From Ruminococcaceae bacterium UBA1213 (GTDB taxonomy: Bacteria > Bacillota > Clostridia > Oscillospirales > Acutalibacteraceae): a stretch of DNA of 15,553 bases. The position numbers and the translations under genes were made by a program. A model generated the notes under the pieces. That model did not search any database. It was not told the origin of the DNA and saw only the letters and a list, made by a program, of their open reading frames with translations. Below are positions 7,800 through 12,839 of this stretch, piece by piece (within the stretch, counting starts at the first letter, position 1; every line of letters begins with the position of its first letter). The stretch spans positions 2,606-18,158 of the forward strand of contig DBXL01000205.1 of NCBI GenBank assembly GCA_002309275.1. The letters are read 5' to 3'.

Positions 7800-8282
7800 T
7801 TATTTTGTAACGTGTTTGATAAGTCCGCCGTCAGTGATTATCTGCTGAATGAAGGGCGGGAAAGGCTCTGCCTGATAGGTTTTGCCTGTGGTGATGTCGG
7901 TGATAATGCCTGTGTTGAAATCTACGGCTACTTCATCACCGCTTTTGATTTCTTTGGAAGCGGCATCACATTCCAATATAGGCAAGCCTATATTAATAGC
8001 ATTTCTGTAAAAAATTCTTGCGAATGTAGAGGCGATTACACAGCTTATACCTGAAGCTTTGATAGCGATAGGAGCGTGTTCTCTTGAAGAACCGCAGCCG
8101 AAATTCTTTTCTGCTACCATTATATCGCCTGCTTTGACTTTCTTGGTGAAGTCTATGTCAATATCTTCCATGCAGTGTGCAGCAAGCTCTTTATGTGAGC
8201 TTGTATTGAGGTATCTTGCAGGAATGATAACATCTGTATCTACATTATCACCGTATTTATGTACTGTACCCTGTGCTTTCAT
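7800..8282 (-). CDS. leuD: 3-isopropylmalate dehydratase small subunit
   Basis: This 160-residue small (swivel-domain) subunit of isopropylmalate isomerase works with LeuC to convert 2-isopropylmalate to 3-isopropylmalate in leucine synthesis, in the cytoplasm. Diagnostic motifs are N-V-D-T-D-V-I-I-P-A-R-Y-L (about 13-25), F-G-C-G-S-S-R-E-H-A-P (about 61-71) and F-A-R-I-F-Y-R-N-A-I-N-I-G-L-P (about 87-101). The length fits the short LeuD class that pairs with LeuC of about 420 residues, as opposed to the longer proteobacterial LeuD of about 200. AAGGAG on the - strand (8292-8297) sits 9 bases before the ATG. It follows leuC by 18 bases, clearly co-transcribed. Homoaconitase or dimethylmalate dehydratase small subunits look similar, but the pairing and motifs favour LeuD. 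Confidence 0.93.
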   Translation of the reverse strand: MKAQGTVHKYGDNVDTDVIIPARYLNTSSHKELAAHCMEDIDIDFTKKVKAGDIMVAEKNFGCGSSREHAPIAIKASGISCVIASTFARIFYRNAINIGLPILECDAASKEIKSGDEVAVDFNTGIITDITTGKTYQAEPFPPFIQQIITDGGLIKHVTK

Positions 8283-8300
8283 GTGAAAAAACTCCTTTTA

Positions 8301-9575
8301 TTATTTTTTAATGACCTTTTCGGGATCGGTTATATAGCCTGTTACGGCACTTGCGGCGGCAACAGCAGGACTTGCCAGATATACTTCTGACTCAACGTGT
8401 CCCATTCTGCCGACAAAGTTTCTGTTTGTGGTAGAAATGGCTTTTTCGCCTTTTGCAAGAATGCCCATATGACCGCCCAAGCATGGACCGCAAGTCGGGG
8501 TTGATACAACTGCCCCTGCATTGATGAATATATCAAACAATCCCTCGTGCATAGCCTGCAAATATACCTGCTGAGTGCTGGGAATAATAATACATCTTAC
8601 GCCCTTTGCAACGGTATTATTTTTAAGAACTTCCGCAGCGGCTCTCAAATCGGATATTCTGCCGTTAGTGCATGAGCCGATAACAGCCTGCTGAATTTTC
8701 ACTTCCGTTTCGCCTATCTCGTCAACGGTTCTTGCATTCTCGGGCAAATGCGGAAATGCAACTGTCGGGCGGAGCTGTGACAAATCTATTGTATATTCTT
8801 CATCATATTCAGCGTCATCATCTGCAAAGTATTCTTTCGGCTCGCCTTTGAAACGGTCTTTTATGTATTCTCTTGTGATGTCGTCAACAGGGAATATGCC
8901 GTTTTTAGCACCTGCTTCAATCGCCATGTTTGCAATGCAGAGTCTGTCATCTATGGAAAGATACTGCAAGCCGTCACCGAAGAATTCCATTGACTTATAC
9001 AAAGCACCGTCAACGCCTATCATGCCGATGATGTGCAGGATAATATCTTTACCGCTGATGAATTTTGCGGGCTTGTTGACAAGATTGAATTTGATTGCAG
9101 AGGGGACTTTAAACCAGGTTTTACCGCTTATCATGCCTGCCGCCATGTCTGTTGAGCCGACACCCGTTGAAAATGCACCCAATGCACCATATGTGCAGGT
9201 GTGGGAGTCTGCACCGATACAAAGACTTCCCGGACCTACCAGACCTTTTTCAGGGAGAAGAGCGTGTTCAATGCCCATCTGACCGACATCAAAGAAATTT
9301 TTTATGTCGTACTTGTCAGCGAAATTTCTGACCTGTAAGCACTGTTCAGCCGCTTTTATGTCTTTGTTTGGTGTGAAGTGGTCCATTACCATAGCGATTT
9401 TTGTATTATCAAAAACACCGCTTGCCTTTCCGTCATTGAATACATTGATAGCGACAGGCGAAGTAATATCATTACCAAGAACCATGTCAAGCTTTGCTTC
9501 AATAAGCTGACCTGCCTTTACGCTGTCAAGACCTGCATGAGCCGCAAGGATTTTCTGCGACATTGTCATTCCCAT
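8301..9575 (-). CDS. leuC: 3-isopropylmalate dehydratase large subunit
   Basis: This 424-residue catalytic subunit carries the [4Fe-4S] cluster. The three cysteine ligands are visible in G-S-C-T-N-G-R (Cys302) and T-C-G-P-C-L-G-G (Cys362, Cys365). Other aconitase-family blocks are I-G-A-D-S-H-T-C-T-Y-G (120-130), G-V-G-S-T-D (138-143), and S-T-T-N-R-N-F-V-G-R-M-G near 381-392, where the family has substrate-contacting Arg. It forms the enzyme with LeuD, encoded 18 bases downstream. The start at 9575 is chosen because GGAGGT (- strand, 9583-9588) lies 7 bases before this ATG; an ATG at 9590 overlaps the Shine-Dalgarno itself and is unlikely. The length is that of the archaeal/clostridial LeuC group, close to homoaconitase. 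leuA and leuB are not in the window. A leader of only about 70 bases appears too short for a T-box. Confidence 0.93.
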   Translation of the reverse strand: MGMTMSQKILAAHAGLDSVKAGQLIEAKLDMVLGNDITSPVAINVFNDGKASGVFDNTKIAMVMDHFTPNKDIKAAEQCLQVRNFADKYDIKNFFDVGQMGIEHALLPEKGLVGPGSLCIGADSHTCTYGALGAFSTGVGSTDMAAGMISGKTWFKVPSAIKFNLVNKPAKFISGKDIILHIIGMIGVDGALYKSMEFFGDGLQYLSIDDRLCIANMAIEAGAKNGIFPVDDITREYIKDRFKGEPKEYFADDDAEYDEEYTIDLSQLRPTVAFPHLPENARTVDEIGETEVKIQQAVIGSCTNGRISDLRAAAEVLKNNTVAKGVRCIIIPSTQQVYLQAMHEGLFDIFINAGAVVSTPTCGPCLGGHMGILAKGEKAISTTNRNFVGRMGHVESEVYLASPAVAAASAVTGYITDPEKVIKK

Positions 9576-9614
9576 AATTATGACCTCCATAAATTTTTTT
9601 GTAAAATTTGCACA

Positions 9615-9643
9615 TTGGTTTTATTTTGGTTTTGTGCTATAAT
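9615..9643 (+). promoter_or_regulatory. Extended -10 promoter for the lipoprotein-esterase-fabV transcript
   Basis: TATAAT (9638-9643) is preceded directly by TGC, which gives an extended -10. A partial -35 TTGGTT (9615-9620) stands 17 bases upstream. The expected start near 9650 leaves a leader of about 85 A/T-rich bases in which I see no folded motif. Confidence 0.65.
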
Positions 9644-9653
9644 ATACCTGTCT

Positions 9654-9659
9654 ATTATA
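9654..9659 (-). promoter_or_regulatory. Candidate -10 box for leuCD
   Basis: On the - strand these bases read TATAAT, about 80 bases ahead of the leuC start. No good -35 lies at 17 bases (only TAGATT), so an activator or a different -10 may be used. The box sits 10 bases from the opposite-facing -10 of the divergent transcript. Confidence 0.35.
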
Positions 9660-9734
9660 CAATATCATATTGAAAAAATCTACAAATTATGATAAATTTT
9701 TATAGGAAATAAATTTGAAAAGGGGAAATTTTGT

Positions 9735-10493
9735 GTGAAAAAGATATTGTATCTTGTAATGGTGTCGGCACTTGTATTTTCATTGTGCGGGTGCGGAGAG
9801 GGGGCGGAAAGCTCTGAAAATGACGATATGCAGAGTAATACAGGAAATGTATCGGCTGTACAGAAAAGCGAAGTTCCGCAGGAATCCATTATCAGCAGGA
9901 ATGAAAATAAGAAAGTTTCTGCACCGTCTGACAGTATCAGTTTTGAAGAAGCCTGTGAAATCGTGGATCAATGCGGAATGGACGAGCTTGGCATACCGCA
10001 GAGTGCCGTGAATTTCAAGAAATACTATTTCGGCACGGTAGATTACAAAGGCAAGCCGTATTATTCGATATATCTTTATGTTGAGAAAGATGAAAAAAAG
10101 GTTTTTGTGGGAAATAATATACTTGTATCATGTGAGGGCGGACTGGCACTTGTAAAGGACTTTGCAAGCCTTTACGGAAAACTTGATATAAACGGTGCCG
10201 AAAATGATGTGGATTATAAAGAGAGATACCCTGATGTAAAAGCAGAGCCTGTGGAGGCTTTGAAAGCACTTGCAGAAAAAAATCTTAAAATGGAGTATGC
10301 ACTTTCACAGTATATTTTCGACGTGATGAAAGAAACACAGGATATAAATGGAATGACCTGTTATGTGGCAGTACCGCAGGTGGAGTTTATACACTCCATC
10401 AATATGTACAGAAAGCTGTATATCACGACAGACGGCACAAACAAAGTATTCAGATTTGATGATGAAATTCAGGATTTTATTGAACTTGAATGA
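9735..10493 (+). CDS. Predicted lipoprotein of unknown function
   Basis: This 252-residue secreted lipoprotein has a positively charged start (MKK), a hydrophobic core (4-16) and a lipobox L-C-G-C, with the lipidated cysteine at position 20. Lipid attachment would tether it to the outer face of the membrane. Residues 21-66 are a polar Ser/Glu/Asn-rich linker. From about 68 on there is a folded-looking domain with alternating strands (Y-Y-S-I-Y-L-Y-V at 109-116, V-F-V-G-N-N-I-L-V at 123-131), helices around 171-197, and a C-terminal strand pair. I recognise no family. GTG is the start, with AGGGG (9721-9725) 9 bases upstream. It shares a direction with the esterase gene 32 bases downstream and is likely co-transcribed with it. 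A sensor, substrate-binding or wall-associated role cannot be separated. Confidence 0.85.
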   Translation: MKKILYLVMVSALVFSLCGCGEGAESSENDDMQSNTGNVSAVQKSEVPQESIISRNENKKVSAPSDSISFEEACEIVDQCGMDELGIPQSAVNFKKYYFGTVDYKGKPYYSIYLYVEKDEKKVFVGNNILVSCEGGLALVKDFASLYGKLDINGAENDVDYKERYPDVKAEPVEALKALAEKNLKMEYALSQYIFDVMKETQDINGMTCYVAVPQVEFIHSINMYRKLYITTDGTNKVFRFDDEIQDFIELE

Positions 10494-10525
10494 ATTTTGT
10501 GTTAGAATAGTGGGAGAAATAGGAA

Positions 10526-11455
10526 ATGTCAATGGAAATAAGGAAGGTAAAAAGCCTGAAAATGAAAATTGTGCTGATGGCAGTGAAAAAGATGTTTGCC
10601 AAGATGTCAATGGGAAATGAGATGGACATAGAGGCACTTAAAAAAGCAAGGGATTTTCTTGCCGAGAGCGAGCTTAAAAGAAAGAAAAATCCCAATGTGA
10701 CCTGCACTGTAAGGGATATTGAGGGTGTAAAGGCAGAAGTGACCGAGCCGAAAGAAAAAAAGAGTGATAATATCGTAATATTTCTGCATGGAGGGGCATT
10801 TGTACTGAAGATGTTCCCGTATGAGAGAACCTATGTGGAAACGCTTGCAGACAGGCTGGGCTGTACGGTGTATGCAGTGGATTATTCCGTTTCGCCCGAA
10901 AGCAAATATCCTGTTGCCCTTGACGAGTGCGAGAGGGTTTATAAAAAGCTTAAAAATGAGAATCCCCAAAGTAAGATATGTATAATGGGACTGAGTGCAG
11001 GGGGTAATCTTGCAGTTGCCTTGACTTTGAGGCTCAAATCCAAGAAAATAAAAATGCCGTCTATGATAGTTCTGCATTCGCCTGTGATTGATTTAAGCGG
11101 ACAAATTGACAGAAGTATCAATGCAGATGTCAACAATGATGTGATAGTGAAGTACACGGGCAAAAAGCAGTCATTTGGAATATATGTCGGCGACGCTGAT
11201 GCCAAACAATGGGATGTATCGCCGTATTACGGGGATTTCAACGGTTTTCCGCCTGCATTCATAACCTGTGAAAGCCATGAAACTCTGTTGGCGGATTCCG
11301 TTGCACTTGACGGACTTCTTGAAAGGGTGGGAGTCCATGCAAAGACCATACAGCTTAACGGGGCATTTCATGCGTATGCAGGCTTGGGAGAGCGTACACC
11401 CGAAACCAAAAAAATTCTTAATGAATGTATCAATTTCATAAATGAAAATTTTTAA
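10526..11455 (+). CDS. Alpha/beta-hydrolase, HSL-family esterase
   Basis: This 309-residue serine hydrolase belongs to the hormone-sensitive-lipase group (alpha/beta hydrolase fold 3). The oxyanion motif is H-G-G-A-F (88-92), a variant of HGGG. The nucleophile elbow is G-L-S-A-G-G with Ser157, followed by S-P-V-I-D-L. The family signature V-D-Y-S-V-S-P-E-x-x-Y-P-V-A (118-131) is clear, and the catalytic His is His282 in G-A-F-H-A-Y. The third triad member is normally Asp in a D-P-L-x-D motif; here the aligned stretch is S-H-E-T-L-L-A-D, so Glu252 may stand in. It has no signal peptide, and the helical cap at the N-terminus (about 1-50) is basic and Met-rich. It would cleave short-chain esters in the cytoplasm; the natural substrate is unknown. 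GGGAG (10512-10516) stands 9 bases before the ATG. fabV starts 19 bases after the stop. Confidence 0.9.
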   Translation: MSMEIRKVKSLKMKIVLMAVKKMFAKMSMGNEMDIEALKKARDFLAESELKRKKNPNVTCTVRDIEGVKAEVTEPKEKKSDNIVIFLHGGAFVLKMFPYERTYVETLADRLGCTVYAVDYSVSPESKYPVALDECERVYKKLKNENPQSKICIMGLSAGGNLAVALTLRLKSKKIKMPSMIVLHSPVIDLSGQIDRSINADVNNDVIVKYTGKKQSFGIYVGDADAKQWDVSPYYGDFNGFPPAFITCESHETLLADSVALDGLLERVGVHAKTIQLNGAFHAYAGLGERTPETKKILNECINFINENF

Positions 11456-11474
11456 AAGAAGGAGTGGCTTTTAA

Positions 11475-12647
11475 ATGATAGTTAAACCAAAGGTGAGAGG
11501 ATTTATTTGTACAACGGCACATCCCGAAGGCTGTAAGGCTCTTGTGAAGTCGGAGATAGATTATGTAAAATCTCAGAATCATGCAGAGGGCTTTAAGAAA
11601 GTGCTTGTAGTGGGTGCGTCAATGGGATACGGACTTGCTTCAAGAATAACGGCGGCATACTCATTCGGTGCAGCAACTCTGGGAGTGATATTTGACAAGC
11701 CTGCCAACGGTGCAAGAACGGCAAGTGCAGGCTGGTACAATACAGCGGCATTTGAGGAGTTTGCACACGCTGACGGACTTTATGCAAAAACGGTGAATGG
11801 TGACGCTTATTCAAAGGAAATCAAAGATAAAGTCATTGAGATAATCAAAAATGATTTGGGAAAAGTTGATTTGGTTGTATATAGCCTTGCAGCACCAAGA
11901 AGAACCATGGCTGACAGTACGGTTTACAGCTCAGTTTTAAAGACCGTTGGGGAGCCTTATACAAATAAAACGATTGACTTGAAAAATAATACTGTCAGTG
12001 ATATTACAGTTGAGCCTGCCACAGAGGAAGAGATACAGGCGACTATAAAAGTAATGGGCGGAGAGGACTGGCAGGACTGGATAACGGCATTGAAAGAGGC
12101 TGATGCAATAGAAGAAAATGCCGTGACAGTGGCATATTCCTATATAGGACCTGAGATAACTCACCCGATGTATGCAGACGGCTCTATCGGCAAAGCAAAA
12201 GACCATCTCTTTGAAACGGCAAAGGCTATCACGAATGCAGATGACGGCATAAAAGCCTATATTTCCGTTAATAAAGCATTGGTTACGCAGTCAAGTGCAG
12301 CCATTCCGATTGTACCGCTTTATATATCTATACTTTACAAAGTGATGAAAGAACAGGGAGTGCATGAGGGCTGTATTGAGCAGATGTGCAGGCTTTTCAA
12401 TGCCAAGCTGACAAAGAACTCTGTTGAAACAGATGAGCCGTGCAGAATCAGAATGGACGACTGGGAAATGGAAGAAAAAGTGCAGAGTGCAGTTGATACT
12501 CTCTGGAGTGAGATAACAACAGAAAATCTCGACAGCCATGCGGATTTGAACGGCTACCATGAAGATTTTTATAAGCTTTTCGGATTTGGTGCAGAGGGCG
12601 TTGACTATGAAAGTGACGTGGATATTGACGTTAAGGTTGACTGCTGA
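11475..12647 (+). CDS. fabV: NADH-dependent trans-2-enoyl-ACP/CoA reductase, FabV/Ter family
   Basis: This 390-residue reductase of the enlarged short-chain dehydrogenase type reduces a trans-2-enoyl thioester to the acyl form. The N-terminal V-K-P-K-V-R-G-F-I-C-T-T-A-H-P-x-G-C block is the family hallmark. The nucleotide site is G-A-S-M-G-Y-G (47-53). The catalytic pair Tyr233-x8-Lys242 in M-Y-A-D-G-S-I-G-K-A-K has the 8-residue gap specific to FabV/Ter, longer than the 6 of FabI. Asp74 in F-D-K-P occupies the position where an acid selects NADH. Members serve either fatty-acid synthesis (FabV, triclosan-insensitive) or fermentation from crotonyl-CoA to butyryl-CoA (Ter, as in Clostridium and Treponema). 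Sequence alone does not decide which. AAGGAG (11459-11464) stands 10 bases before the ATG. No other fatty-acid or butyrate gene lies in the window. Confidence 0.92.
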   Translation: MIVKPKVRGFICTTAHPEGCKALVKSEIDYVKSQNHAEGFKKVLVVGASMGYGLASRITAAYSFGAATLGVIFDKPANGARTASAGWYNTAAFEEFAHADGLYAKTVNGDAYSKEIKDKVIEIIKNDLGKVDLVVYSLAAPRRTMADSTVYSSVLKTVGEPYTNKTIDLKNNTVSDITVEPATEEEIQATIKVMGGEDWQDWITALKEADAIEENAVTVAYSYIGPEITHPMYADGSIGKAKDHLFETAKAITNADDGIKAYISVNKALVTQSSAAIPIVPLYISILYKVMKEQGVHEGCIEQMCRLFNAKLTKNSVETDEPCRIRMDDWEMEEKVQSAVDTLWSEITTENLDSHADLNGYHEDFYKLFGFGAEGVDYESDVDIDVKVDC

Positions 12648-12661
12648 GAAATCGTTTATTG

Positions 12662-12690
12662 AAAATATATGATATATAAATATATTTTTT
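12662..12690 (+). terminator. Weak A/T hairpin with T-run after fabV
   Basis: AAAATATAT (12662-12670) pairs with ATATATTTT (12680-12688) around a 9-base loop, followed by more T. The stem has no G-C pairs, so termination would be inefficient and some read-through into malQ-glgP is possible. Confidence 0.35.
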
Positions 12691-12714
12691 GTAGGAAATT
12701 TTTGTGCAAAACTA

Positions 12715-12743
12715 TTGATTATATTAAAATTCTATGTTAAAAT
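12715..12743 (+). promoter_or_regulatory. Sigma-A-type promoter for the malQ-glgP fusion
   Basis: TTGATT (12715-12720) and TAAAAT (12738-12743) are separated by exactly 17 bases. The start near 12750 gives a leader of about 90 bases. The ribosome binding site GGAG (12826-12829) stands 10 bases before the ATG at 12840. Confidence 0.7.
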
Positions 12744-12758
12744 ATAGCATGAATGTTT

Positions 12759-12775
12759 ATACTTTTTAAAAGTAT
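12759..12775. promoter_or_regulatory. 17-base perfect palindrome just after the malQ-glgP promoter, possible operator
   Basis: ATACTTTT and AAAAGTAT are perfect inverted halves around one central T. They begin about 15 bases after the -10 box, where a bound repressor would block elongation. It is A/T-rich, so chance is not negligible, and the regulator is unknown. Confidence 0.35.
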
Positions 12776-12839
12776 CTATCAGGATAAAAGTGCAAAAAAA
12801 TTACTTCAAAAAATTTTTTAGGAACGGAGATGATTTCAA

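Noticed and set aside
9576..9660. T-box or leucine attenuator ahead of leuC
   Set aside because: The leader is only about 70 bases, with no stem-loop array, no T-box core sequence and no Leu-rich leader peptide.
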